64,000 nt of DNA from positions 13,370 through 77,369 of the forward strand of contig JBDIVL010000015.1 in the NCBI GenBank assembly GCA_039794405.1, read 5' to 3'. A program made the position numbers and the translations under genes. Under the pieces are notes generated by a model, which was given only the letters and a program-made list of their open reading frames with translations, was not told the origin of the DNA and ran no database searches. Below are positions 17,656 to 26,639 of this stretch, in pieces; within the stretch, counting starts at the first letter, position 1, and every line of letters begins with the position of its first letter. The stretch is from JBDIVL01 sp039794405. Its GTDB lineage: Bacteria; Planctomycetota; Brocadiia; Brocadiales; Brocadiaceae.

Positions 17656-17931
17656 AAGTCCAGAGGTTTAAGAATACTACTAAGGTAAAAAACAAACAAT
17701 ACCTTAGCATAAGTGCAGCCGCAGCAAAAATGGAATAGTGGGGTAATGGTAATCTCTTATGGCTTGAGCTTTTCTGGTTTTTAGAGAGACCATAACTCCA
17801 TTGACCCATTGCTTCCTAGAAGACCGCATAAAAATACTTCATAAAAAGTTTTTACACCGGAACGATCTATTGAATGTAATGTTAAATATTTAGTATTGTT
17901 TCATAATCTTAAACGTAAGGAGGAAAATATC

Positions 17932-18771
17932 ATGCAAAAAAGATTTGTTTTTACTCTCGCCCTAGTAAGCGGCCTGGTTTTCAGTATTGCGGACGATGGG
18001 TTTACCAGAGAAAGGTATGACAGGGGTCAGAGGACATATGAATATGATGATGAATATGAATATGACGACGAATACGATTATGATGATGAATACGATGAGT
18101 ATGAAGAAAGAGATGAATCTGTCAAAATGCCAAGAACACATGCTCGAGGGCATACTCCACAAACACATGGATTAACTGGTGCTGAAGGTGCTGCGGGCAG
18201 AGGAGGAAGTGGAGCGAATGGGGGGTATATAGTTGGGGGAACTATAAGAGAAGAGAGGGGATTTAAAAGAATCGATAAATCAACTGTTAATGAAATTATA
18301 TCAGATTGGAATGATACACCGAAGAATGTTGCCCAAAAAATGATAGACAAGTATGGTATGCCTGATGAAGTAACCCAGAACAGATTGATCTGGCATGACA
18401 ATAGTCCATGGAGAAAGACAGAGGTAGTAAATGAAGAGGTATCCCACAGTTTTCCTGAAGAGCATGAGGATGTGCTTATACAGACCGTTAACTATGACGT
18501 GCCGACCGATAAGGTTGACGACCTTATTAAATACAATGAATGTATTATCGTTGAAAAGACAAGAGGAGAACTCGGATCACAATGCGGGAGTGAAGAAATG
18601 AACATCCTGGCACTGAACCTTGCAGACGATATTGTCAAAGGGAAGAGTGATGCCAGAGGAGCGAGAAGCACCTTTGAGCAACAGGCTACCGACGTTATGG
18701 ATGGAAAAAGGGCACCGCTTGCGAGAAGTTTGCGATTCAGGACAAATTCTGGTTCACAACGCGGAAGATAA
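17932..18771 (+). CDS. Secreted protein with one copy of an unrecognised ~158-residue domain
   Basis: A 279-residue protein. ATG 17932 is chosen for AAGGAGG upstream and the signal peptide it opens (MQKRFVFTLALVSGLVFSIA). Residues 35-62 are an aspartate/glutamate/tyrosine run (YEYDDEYEYDDEYDY), then a glycine-rich linker. Residues about 112-270 are a domain with STVNEIISDWND, KYGMPDEVTQNRLIWHD, SFPEEHEDVLIQTVNYDVP and SQCGSEEMNILALNLADDIV. The next gene carries two copies. Two cysteines (in NECI and SQCG) could form a disulfide. I recognise no family. Its upstream region resembles that of the next gene, so the pair arose by duplication. Confidence 0.65.
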   Translation: MQKRFVFTLALVSGLVFSIADDGFTRERYDRGQRTYEYDDEYEYDDEYDYDDEYDEYEERDESVKMPRTHARGHTPQTHGLTGAEGAAGRGGSGANGGYIVGGTIREERGFKRIDKSTVNEIISDWNDTPKNVAQKMIDKYGMPDEVTQNRLIWHDNSPWRKTEVVNEEVSHSFPEEHEDVLIQTVNYDVPTDKVDDLIKYNECIIVEKTRGELGSQCGSEEMNILALNLADDIVKGKSDARGARSTFEQQATDVMDGKRAPLARSLRFRTNSGSQRGR

Positions 18772-18851
18772 GAAACATACAATGCCTTTGGTAGGCATAT
18801 TGTGAGAAATTTAGTATTGCTTCATATTTTAAGTGTTAGGAGGAAAATAGC

Positions 18852-20219
18852 ATGCAAAAGGGATTTATTTTTACAATTGCGGTAATAAGCGGACTCATTT
18901 TTGGTATTGCAAATGATGGGTTTGCCAGAGAGAGGTATGATGGAGGGCAAAGTTCATATGAATATGATTATGACCTGTCCAGGGGCCAGAGGACATATGA
19001 ATATGATAGAAGCCGAAGAGAAGATGAATATAGAAAAATGACAAGAAACCAGGGCGGAGCAGGAAGAATCGATAAGTCAACTGTTGAGGGGGTTATATCG
19101 GACTGGAACGATAAACCTCAGGAAGTTGCCCGTAATTTAATGAAGAAGTATGGTATGCCTGACGAAGTAACCCGGCAGCGGCTTATCTGGCATGATAATG
19201 GCCCATGGAAAAGGACAGAGGTAGTAAATGAAGAGATAATCCACAGTTTTCCTGAAGAACATGAGGATATCCTTATACAGACCGTTAGTTATGAAGTGCC
19301 AGATGATAAGACTGATGACCTTGTTAAATACAATGAATGTCTTACCGTAAAAAAAACAAAAGGAGAACTCACATCACAATGCGGGAGTGAGGAAATGAAC
19401 ATCCTGGCATTGAACCTTGCAGACGATGTTGTCAAAGGGAAGAGTGACGCCAGAGGGGCGAGAAGTACCTTTGAGCAACAGGCAACCGACGTTATGGAGG
19501 GAAAAAGGGCGCCACTTGCAAGGGATTTGCAATTTAAAACAAATCCTGGATCACGTTCACAAAGCACATATTATCAGGATTCAGGAAAAAGATCTTATCA
19601 GTCCAGACAAAATTCAGAAAAGACTGCTATGACAGGGAAAGGGATTGATAAATCAACTGTTGAGCGCGTTACATCAAGGTGGAACGATGCATCGAAAGAA
19701 GTTGCTCAAAAAATGATCGATAAGTATGGTACGCCTGATGAGGTAACCCAAAATCGGCTTATTTGGCATAACAATGATCTATGGAAAAGGACAGAGATAA
19801 TAAATGAAGAAATACCCCATCACTTCCCCAAAAAACATGATGACGTAGTTATACAGACTATTGATTATAATGTTCCTCCTAACAAGGCTGATGATCTTCT
19901 TAATTTTGATGGAAGCATTATCATAGATAGGACAAAGGGAGAATTATCTTCACGGTGTGGTAAAGAAGAAATGAATATCTTAACACTGAATCTTGCAGAT
20001 GACATTGTCAAAGGGAAACGCAGCGTTGAGGATGCACGTAACGTTTATGCTGACCAGGTAAGGGCTACTATGAGAGGAGAAGATGCACCTCTTGTAAGAG
20101 ATTTGAAATTTGATGCTGATGTAAGAGGAACGGCTGACCCAGGTAAACCAATTATGGAAGAAGAGGAAGAGGAAGGATCATTCTTTGAAAAGGCTAAGGA
20201 GAAACTTGGTATTGACTAA
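18852..20219 (+). CDS. Secreted protein with two copies of the same unrecognised domain
   Basis: A 455-residue protein with a TTAGGAGG site, a signal peptide (residues 1-25) and a short YEYDYD tract. Domain copies lie at about residues 72-229 and 264-422, joined by a serine/glutamine-rich linker. Copy 1 is closest to the domain of the previous gene. Copy 2 is more diverged and lacks the first of the two cysteines (FDGSI replaces NECL). The tail is acidic (EEEEEE, residues 436-441). Secretion and repeat structure suggest a surface or periplasmic binding role, but nothing in the sequence shows a ligand. A strong hairpin follows the stop. Confidence 0.65.
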   Translation: MQKGFIFTIAVISGLIFGIANDGFARERYDGGQSSYEYDYDLSRGQRTYEYDRSRREDEYRKMTRNQGGAGRIDKSTVEGVISDWNDKPQEVARNLMKKYGMPDEVTRQRLIWHDNGPWKRTEVVNEEIIHSFPEEHEDILIQTVSYEVPDDKTDDLVKYNECLTVKKTKGELTSQCGSEEMNILALNLADDVVKGKSDARGARSTFEQQATDVMEGKRAPLARDLQFKTNPGSRSQSTYYQDSGKRSYQSRQNSEKTAMTGKGIDKSTVERVTSRWNDASKEVAQKMIDKYGTPDEVTQNRLIWHNNDLWKRTEIINEEIPHHFPKKHDDVVIQTIDYNVPPNKADDLLNFDGSIIIDRTKGELSSRCGKEEMNILTLNLADDIVKGKRSVEDARNVYADQVRATMRGEDAPLVRDLKFDADVRGTADPGKPIMEEEEEEGSFFEKAKEKLGID

Positions 20220-20232
20220 ATAAATAAGATGT

Positions 20233-20275
20233 AGGGGCAGGTTTTAAACCTGCCCCTATTATAGTGTTTTTAAAA
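20233..20275 (+). terminator. Hairpin after the secreted-domain gene
   Basis: AGGGGCAGGTTT folds on AAACCTGCCCCT with a near-zero loop, 14 bases after the TAA at 20219, and is followed by a short T run (GTGTTTTT). The stem is strong but the T run is offset, so it may be a repeat doing terminator duty. Confidence 0.5.
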
Positions 20276-20455
20276 TAAGTAATTTTCAGGTGCGAATGCA
20301 GAAAGCGCAAAGTTTCATTGTTTTTATCCTATCTTCTTATGAAGCTGTTGATTTCTGCCATACCCTCAGATTCCTATAGTCTTTTATCATTCCTCTGTAC
20401 CTTTGTGCCTCCTGTCCTCCGTACCAGAATAGTTACAAAACCTGAACGGTCCAGA

Positions 20456-20576
20456 GGTGGTTCAATCCTGTAGATTGAATTACACGTTTTGAATTAACAG
20501 GTAAGTTTTCAACCGGTATCAGGCACAGAAAAATGTGCCAAGTGTTTCTGTTCAATCGTGGGCAATAGAACTGACC
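20456..20576. repeat. Family A inverted-repeat element (degenerate copy)
   Basis: GGTGGTTCAATCC at the left and GTTCAATCGTGGGCAATAGAAC at the right keep the family layout of 540-659 and 16952-17073, but the terminal repeats are eroded. Confidence 0.5.
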
Positions 20577-20610
20577 CTGAGAATACCTCTGAAAAAGCTA
20601 CAAAAATGGT

Positions 20611-20751
20611 AATCAGTGTCTGAACGAAAATGCATACTTTTGTCATTTCGACCGAAGGGATAAATCTATAATCCCGGTAACTTCAATACCGAAAAGATTT
20701 CCCGCTCTGCTCGAAATGACAACCTTGCATCTTTTCGTTCAGACACTGATT
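20611..20751. repeat. 141-base MITE-like element with 20-base perfect terminal inverted repeats
   Basis: AATCAGTGTCTGAACGAAAA at 20611-20630 is repeated as its exact inverse at 20732-20751. Inside is a second inverted pair (TGTCATTTCGA...TCGAAATGACA, 20641-20721). No coding capacity. The inner part belongs to the GTCATTTCGA group also seen at 49391-49513. Confidence 0.7.
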
Positions 20752-20992
20752 ACTCAAACCTATCCCTCCCAGAAGGAGAATAAAATAGTCCCTCCCTTGG
20801 GGAGATTTAGGGGTGAGTTAAAAAGCCGGACATATTGCATATGTTGGTTTTACTCAAAGCAATTTTGAGTAACTACGATCTTACGAAATAAAAAGTCAAT
20901 TCAGGAGAATTGCCTTCTTATTTCGTGCGACCCTTTTGTTTGAAGGAGTGTTACGGGAACGTTCATAGTAAACTTTAGAGTTAAGCGCAAAA
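20752..20992. other. Intergenic, no gene seen
   Basis: It contains a CCTCCC/GGGGAGATTTAGGGGTGAG fragment at about 20761-20820 that recurs at 49068-49175. A short inverted pair, ACTACGATCTTACGAAATAAAAAG...CTTATTTCGTGCG, lies upstream of the membrane-protein gene. Confidence 0.35.
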
Positions 20993-21370
20993 ATGTTTGC
21001 TGAAACAAGCTTGATAATTTATACCTCAATCGTGCAGGGATTTTTTTATTTTATTACTGGCATTTGGCCCATTATCAGCATGCGTACGTTTCAAAGGGTA
21101 ACCGGACCTAAAACTGACAATTGGTTGGTTAATACGGTCGGTGTTCTCGTGATGGTGATTGGTGCAGTGCTTATTCTTGCAGGAATTCGGGAAAATGTAA
21201 CCCCCGAAATCTTTGTCCTTGCATCCGGAAGTGCTGCTGGATTAGCTGCAATAGATATCATCTATGTAACCAGGAAGCGCATCAGTTCAGTATATCTTCT
21301 CGATGCATTTGTGGAACTTATCCTCGTGATAATATGGATGTATACCTATAGTATTTTATGGAGACAATAA
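20993..21370 (+). CDS. Small four-helix integral membrane protein
   Basis: A 125-residue protein with four hydrophobic segments (about 8-30, 46-66, 70-90 and 98-120) and few polar loops. I recognise no family. Its TAA overlaps the ATG of the TorD-like gene (TAATG), so it is probably translated together with the molybdoenzyme chaperone and is the first gene of that module. A membrane role linked to the molybdoenzyme (anchor or quinone site) is possible, but no heme or iron-sulfur ligands stand out. Confidence 0.6.
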   Translation: MFAETSLIIYTSIVQGFFYFITGIWPIISMRTFQRVTGPKTDNWLVNTVGVLVMVIGAVLILAGIRENVTPEIFVLASGSAAGLAAIDIIYVTRKRISSVYLLDAFVELILVIIWMYTYSILWRQ

Positions 21371-22098
21371 TGACTCAAACATCATTATCAGTGACATACA
21401 TTGGTTCAAATATTCGGAGTAATTTATACAAGTTACTCTCTCTTGGACTCCGTTATCCTACTCCTGAGGTCTTTAAAACCTTTCAGAACGGGGAATTTTT
21501 AGTAAAGTTGTGGGGCAGTATATCGCTACTTCCCCATCTTAAACCCATAATAACTGAAATGTTTGAGGTGAGCAGAAGGACACTTAATGACTTGGAAAAT
21601 CTTACCTTTGCAGATTTTGAAATAAAATTAGTTCAAACTTTTGATATAAGTGTTCCTGAGTTATTCTGCATGCCTTATGAGGGACTTTGTCGGGAAGAGC
21701 CTGGAGACGATATTACACCGGATATCAGTGAACTCTATAAATATTTTGGCCTTAGTATAAGGAGACACGGAAGCACTCATGAGCTTCCCGATCGTCTTTG
21801 CGCGGAACTGGAGTTTCTTAGCTTTTTGACTTTTAAAGAGACACAGGCCAGAAAATGTGAGGATGATAAGCTTCTCAAGGACTACATTACGGCACAAAAA
21901 GATTTTCTTGAACGTCACTTAATACAATGGGTGCCAAAATATTGTGGTTTACTCCAAAAGGCATTCATTTTGCCATTTTATTTATGTATCGCCCGTGTTA
22001 CGTCAATGTATATTGCCTATGAGCTTGAATTAGTAACCTCAAGTCTGGAGGGCATTGAGGCAAATAGGACAGAAGAACACGAATTTGCTTCACTATGA
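21370..22098 (+). CDS. TorD/NarJ-type molybdoenzyme chaperone
   Basis: A 242-residue, all-helical protein. ATG 21370 overlaps the previous stop and has GGAG six bases upstream, better than the ATG four codons earlier. Family signs are the N-terminal NLYKLLSLGLRYPT, the central PYEG (FCMPYEGLCREE) and the ELEFLSFL helix (DRLCAELEFLSFLTFKE). These proteins bind the apo-form of a molybdopterin enzyme in the cytoplasm and help load the cofactor. The client is very probably the 956-residue oxidoreductase encoded 1.5 kb downstream. Confidence 0.8.
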   Translation: MTQTSLSVTYIGSNIRSNLYKLLSLGLRYPTPEVFKTFQNGEFLVKLWGSISLLPHLKPIITEMFEVSRRTLNDLENLTFADFEIKLVQTFDISVPELFCMPYEGLCREEPGDDITPDISELYKYFGLSIRRHGSTHELPDRLCAELEFLSFLTFKETQARKCEDDKLLKDYITAQKDFLERHLIQWVPKYCGLLQKAFILPFYLCIARVTSMYIAYELELVTSSLEGIEANRTEEHEFASL

Positions 22099-22113
22099 GA
22101 ACGAGAGGAATGA

Positions 22114-22998
22114 ATGGTGGAGTCAAAGAAAAATATCCATGAATTGAAACAGAAGCGGTGGGACCTGCTGGAGAAAATCAATAGGATTGCCGATAAACCG
22201 TTAATTATCCTTTCATTTGTCTGGCTTAGTTTGCTTATCATTGATTTTACCAGAGGGCTTAACGAATTACTTAAGACAATAAATTATATAATTTGGATAT
22301 GTTTTATTCTGGATTTTTTCGTAGAGATTATTATTGCTCCGCGCAAATGGCAATATTTGAAACGAAACTGGTTGACGTCCGCCTCACTGGTTTTGCCTGC
22401 ATTGCGGATTCTCCGTGTCATTCATATTATTCGGTTTTTACGGGTGACGCATACTGTACGAGCCATAAGTCTTTTACGGTTTATAACGGTGTTAAACCGT
22501 AGTATGGGTGCAGTTTCCTATGTTCTGGGAAGGCACGGAATCGGCTATTTGTTAACGGTTACTGCCATTATTACATTTGCCAGTGCTGCTGCAATGGCGC
22601 GGTTTGAAAGTCCTGACGCATTGCGTGAAGCAGGGTTTGTAAAGGCTGCTGAAGCAGGTGCCGGTCTGCGTAATTACGGTGATGCCTTGTGGTGGACCGC
22701 AATGGTCATGACCACTATGGGCTCTGAATACTGGCCGAAGACCACAGAAGGCCGTTTGCTCGGCTGGCTGCTAGCCTTGTATGCATTTGCTATTTTTGGG
22801 TACATTACTGCAACGATTGCCAGTTATTTTATCGGATATGATATGAAAAAGAAATCCACGGGAAAAGAGGATATCGGTGCTGACAACATCCGTGCATTGC
22901 AAGGGGAAATCTCGGCACTCAGAAACCAGGTTGCATTTCTCTTGACGCATCAGGAAAATAATCAGCGAAATAAAAATGAAAACGTAGTAAGGAGATAG
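22114..22998 (+). CDS. Voltage-gated-type ion channel (VIC superfamily), unusual selectivity filter
   Basis: A 294-residue protein with six membrane segments. The fourth carries regularly spaced arginines (R98, R101, R107, R110, R116, R122), as in voltage sensors. The pore helix DALWWTAMVMTTMG leads to TTMGSEYWP at residues 200-208, where potassium channels have T-V-G-Y-G, so the selectivity is uncertain. A C-terminal coiled coil (about 255-280) could drive tetramer formation. It lies 15 bases after the TorD-like gene. An ion channel inside a molybdoenzyme operon is unusual. Confidence 0.8.
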   Translation: MVESKKNIHELKQKRWDLLEKINRIADKPLIILSFVWLSLLIIDFTRGLNELLKTINYIIWICFILDFFVEIIIAPRKWQYLKRNWLTSASLVLPALRILRVIHIIRFLRVTHTVRAISLLRFITVLNRSMGAVSYVLGRHGIGYLLTVTAIITFASAAAMARFESPDALREAGFVKAAEAGAGLRNYGDALWWTAMVMTTMGSEYWPKTTEGRLLGWLLALYAFAIFGYITATIASYFIGYDMKKKSTGKEDIGADNIRALQGEISALRNQVAFLLTHQENNQRNKNENVVRR

Positions 22999-23119
22999 CT
23001 GAATAACATCTGGCGAGCAGAATCTCAAACCGGAAAAAAAGTATGAGACCACCAGTTTATCATTTTTTCATTTTGTAGGCTTCATGAAATATATTTCATG
23101 AAAAGAAAGGAGTGACGTT

Positions 23120-23488
23120 ATGGTTTACACAATGACACAAATGTCTCAAGATTTAGATCAGTGTATTAAGGACTGCCTGGATTGTTACAAAACCTGTATA
23201 ACGACAATGTCACATTGTCTGGAAAAAGGTGGAAAGCATGCAGAAGCAAAGCATATTGTATTACTCAAGGATTGTGCTGATATTTGCAGAACGAGTGCTG
23301 AATTCATGCTGAGAAATTCCGGCAAGTCTGAGCGGATATGCTTAATTTGCTCGGATATTTGCATGGAATGTGCTACAAGCTGTGACAGGCTTGCAGATGA
23401 TGACCAAATGAGGGAATGTGCAAATATTTGCAGGCGCTGTGCAGATTCGTGCAGAAGAATGGCAGAAACTGCGGCACAGCATGTATAG
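23120..23488 (+). CDS. Four-helix bundle copper-binding protein (DUF326/Csp type)
   Basis: A 122-residue protein with a very high cysteine content placed on helix faces: CIKDCLDCYKTC, then CADIC, CLICSDICMECATSC and CANICRRCADSC. This is the Csp/DUF326 copper-storage pattern, in which cysteines line the inside of a four-helix bundle and hold many Cu(I) ions. It has no signal peptide, so it resembles cytosolic Csp3. It has a GAAAGGAG ribosome site and lies 134 bases before the molybdoenzyme gene. It could protect or supply metal for the redox module. Confidence 0.85.
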   Translation: MVYTMTQMSQDLDQCIKDCLDCYKTCITTMSHCLEKGGKHAEAKHIVLLKDCADICRTSAEFMLRNSGKSERICLICSDICMECATSCDRLADDDQMRECANICRRCADSCRRMAETAAQHV

Positions 23489-23622
23489 TTAGAGAATAAC
23501 AGCGAGCAGGGTTGGAAGCCTCATATCAATAAGACAGAGGAAAGAGATACGATGGGGATGTATGGAGGGTTACTCAGCAAGTAGCCGGGTAGGTTGGTGT
23601 AAGAAACCTATAGGAGAAGAAA

Positions 23623-26493
23623 ATGCCAATTACGATGATTGAAACACGTAACAGTATCACGGACATCTGGGGTGAGAGAACACCATATGAGGGCAAATGG
23701 CCTGAACGTGTAGATGAGCGGCTGCTGGAAGAACCAGAGCGATGGGTGCAGTCGGTATGTTCTCTTTGTTCAATGGGCTGTGCGATGGATATTGGAGTGA
23801 GGGATGGGAAAATGGTTGGAGTACGGGGGCGTAGTATGGACCGCGTGAACCACGGCAGGCTGGGTCCAAAAGGCCTACATGGATGGCAGGCCAATAACAG
23901 CACTGACCGTCTGACGGATCCACTGATAAGGCAGGATGGCAAACTGATAAAGACAACATGGGATACAGCAATGGATCAGATTGTTCAGCAATCAAAAGAG
24001 ATTATCGATCGCTATACCGGCAGTGCCATTGGGTTTTATAATTCGGGGCAGCTTTTGCTTGAAGAATATTATACTTTATCACTTATTGGTGATGCAGGTA
24101 TTCATACCCCCCATATGGACGGAAATACACGTCTCTGTACGGCAACTGCGGCAATGGCCCTTATTGAATCTTTTGGTACCGATGGTTATCCGGGTTCCTT
24201 CGCTGATTTTGATACCACTGATGCGATTCTGCACGTAGGGCATAATATCGCCGACACGCAGACTGTTCTCTGGATGCGTGTTCTCGACCGGCTTCATAGT
24301 ATGAACCGTCCGAAGCTTGTTGTAATTGATCCGCGAAGAACCGAGACTGCTAAAGAGGCCGATGTGCATATCGCTCCGCGCCTTGGTACAAATGTACCTG
24401 TGATGAATGGTCTGCTGAATTTAATTATGAAAGCCGGGCATATTGACCGGAAATTTATTCAGGAACATACTGTTGGTTTTCATAAACTGGAAGAGATAAC
24501 CGCTCAATGGACAGTAGAACGTGTTGAGTCTGTAGCGGGAGTGCCTGCCAAGACTCTGCAAGCTGCAGCAGAAATCCTTGGTACTACGCCGACGTTAGTT
24601 TCCACGGTACTGCAGGGTGTTTATCAATCATGGCAGGCAACTGCTGCTGCGGTACAGGTCAACAATTTACACCTCATTCGGGGAATGATTGGCAGGCCGG
24701 GTTGTACGGTTTTTCAAATGAATGGCCAACCGAGCGCTCTAAATACCCGTGAATGTGGTGCAAACGGTGAGTTGGTTGCCTTCAGAAATTGGAGTAATCC
24801 GTTACATGTAGCCGAGCAGGCACGTATATGGAATGTAAGACTGGAAGACATTCCCCATGCAAATCCACCAACGCACGTCATGCAAATATTTCGTTACGCT
24901 GAAATAGGCTCGATAAAACTTCTCTGGATCATAGGTACAAATCCTGCTGTATCGCTTCCTGAGTTATCGCGCATTCGCCGCATCCTTCAGAAAAAAGATC
25001 TCTTTGTTATCGTACAGGACGGGTTTATGAGTGAAACGGCTGCGCTGGCAGATGTTGTATTGCCAACGGCAATCTGGGGTGAAAAAACCGGATGTTTTAC
25101 GAACGCCGACCGTACTGTTCATATCTCTTACAAGGCGATTGACCCGCCAGGCGAGGCACGCTCCGATCTCGAAATTTTCCTTTATTATGCACGGTTAATG
25201 GATTTTCGTGATAAGGATGGGGCTCCTCTTATTAAATGGAATGATCCTGAAGGGGCGTTTGATGCCTGGAAGGAATGTTCCCGTGGCCGTCCGTGTGATT
25301 ACTCAGGGCTCAGTTACGCAAAACTGAGCGGAGGATCGGGAATTCACTGGCCATGTAACGATACATTTCCAGACGGTGCAGAGCGTCTTTATACAAACGG
25401 CATGTTTCATACGGGTTTTGACTATTGCGAAACGTATGGTCATGATTTAACTACCGGTGCTGCTGTTACACCTGAAGAATACCGGCTCAATGATCCAAAG
25501 GGAAAGGCCATTATTAAGGCTGCCGATTATGTACCTCCGGATGAAGAGCCAGATGAAGATTATCCTCTGTGGCTTACAACAGGCCGGGTAGTGTACCATT
25601 GGCATACCCGCACCAGGACGGGACGGGTACGTGAACTTAATGATGCTGCACCTGATGTCTTCGTACAGATCTCACATGGGGACGCACTCCGCTATAAAAT
25701 TAATGATGGTGATATGGTAGAAGTAGAATCCCGGCGCGGCAAGATCCTTGCCTATGCACGCCTGGGCGATATTAATCCAGGACACGTATTTATTCCTTTT
25801 CATTACGGATATTGGGATAATAATGAGCGTCCGCGGGCAGCAAATGAACTGACAATTACCGGTTGGGATCCGGTAAGCAAGCAACCCCATTTTAAATATG
25901 CTGCTGTACAAATCCGGAAAACCGATAAGTCCGTTTTGCAGGAAAGCATGGGAGAAATGGTAAAAAGTGTTGCCAGGGAAATGAAAAGTGTCGTTGGAAT
26001 GGTAAAGGAAGCTGTTACGAGTGAAGGAATCAAAAGGTACATTACAACATATCTTGAATTGGCACGGAGTAGCGAGCAGGAATTAGTTGATTCTTTTCTG
26101 AAAATGGAAACAGATCACGCTCACGAGTATGATATTGCATCAATGTGCCGGTTGATGGCTTCATGGTCTAAGAGCCATATCCGGGATATTTCTCCTTTCA
26201 TTGAGCAGTACATCGGACAGAAGAGCAGACAACCAAAAAGGCATGATACGAAGCGCTTTTACGGAACCCGTGTCGGGAGCATAGGGTTGCTGCGAGATCT
26301 GCAAGACCTCTATGTACTGACCCTCGAGGTAGAAATGTGCTGGGCAGTTATTTCACTGGCTGCGAAGGAGTGCATGGACATACAGCTTGAGAACACTTGT
26401 AATAAATTCAGAGAGGAGATTCATCGGCAGATAAGCTGGTTAAAGACACGTGTCCATAGTGCTGCACCTCAAACACTCATTGTTGGAGAGTAA
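23623..26493 (+). CDS. Molybdopterin oxidoreductase (nitrate/formate reductase-like) with C-terminal helical extension
   Basis: A 956-residue protein of the bis-MGD family. An N-terminal cluster motif has three cysteines, C46, C49 and C53 (CSLCSMGC). The fourth ligand expected in G-R-L-C-P-K-G is glycine (G81 in GRLGPKGLHGW). The Mo ligand is probably C172 in RLCTATAAMAL. The MGD-binding dinucleotide regions and a C-terminal formate-dehydrogenase-type barrel (WLTTGRVVYHWHTRTRTGR, about 645 onward) follow. From about residue 760 comes a ~195-residue helical extension ending APQTLIVGE, not part of standard NasA. No Tat signal (R-R) is seen, so it is probably cytoplasmic. The substrate cannot be told from sequence; nitrate reductase-like is the best guess. 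Confidence 0.8.
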   Translation: MPITMIETRNSITDIWGERTPYEGKWPERVDERLLEEPERWVQSVCSLCSMGCAMDIGVRDGKMVGVRGRSMDRVNHGRLGPKGLHGWQANNSTDRLTDPLIRQDGKLIKTTWDTAMDQIVQQSKEIIDRYTGSAIGFYNSGQLLLEEYYTLSLIGDAGIHTPHMDGNTRLCTATAAMALIESFGTDGYPGSFADFDTTDAILHVGHNIADTQTVLWMRVLDRLHSMNRPKLVVIDPRRTETAKEADVHIAPRLGTNVPVMNGLLNLIMKAGHIDRKFIQEHTVGFHKLEEITAQWTVERVESVAGVPAKTLQAAAEILGTTPTLVSTVLQGVYQSWQATAAAVQVNNLHLIRGMIGRPGCTVFQMNGQPSALNTRECGANGELVAFRNWSNPLHVAEQARIWNVRLEDIPHANPPTHVMQIFRYAEIGSIKLLWIIGTNPAVSLPELSRIRRILQKKDLFVIVQDGFMSETAALADVVLPTAIWGEKTGCFTNADRTVHISYKAIDPPGEARSDLEIFLYYARLMDFRDKDGAPLIKWNDPEGAFDAWKECSRGRPCDYSGLSYAKLSGGSGIHWPCNDTFPDGAERLYTNGMFHTGFDYCETYGHDLTTGAAVTPEEYRLNDPKGKAIIKAADYVPPDEEPDEDYPLWLTTGRVVYHWHTRTRTGRVRELNDAAPDVFVQISHGDALRYKINDGDMVEVESRRGKILAYARLGDINPGHVFIPFHYGYWDNNERPRAANELTITGWDPVSKQPHFKYAAVQIRKTDKSVLQESMGEMVKSVAREMKSVVGMVKEAVTSEGIKRYITTYLELARSSEQELVDSFLKMETDHAHEYDIASMCRLMASWSKSHIRDISPFIEQYIGQKSRQPKRHDTKRFYGTRVGSIGLLRDLQDLYVLTLEVEMCWAVISLAAKECMDIQLENTCNKFREEIHRQISWLKTRVHSAAPQTLIVGE

Positions 26494-26639
26494 GAGAACC
26501 GGAGACATGTTAAATACCTGGTGAAAAACCTTTCCTTTATTCCCCTCTTGCGAAGAGTGGGAAAGAGGGTGATTATATAAAATAGCGTTGAACGACAAGT
26601 GAAAAAACTCAATTTAGGGATAATTGGAAGGAGGGAAAA

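Noticed and set aside
17330..17809. 159- and 115-codon minus-strand frames opposite the charged secreted protein
   Set aside because: They mirror a low-complexity lysine/glutamate gene (giving leucine/phenylalanine/serine runs) and the plus-strand gene has the signal peptide and ribosome site.
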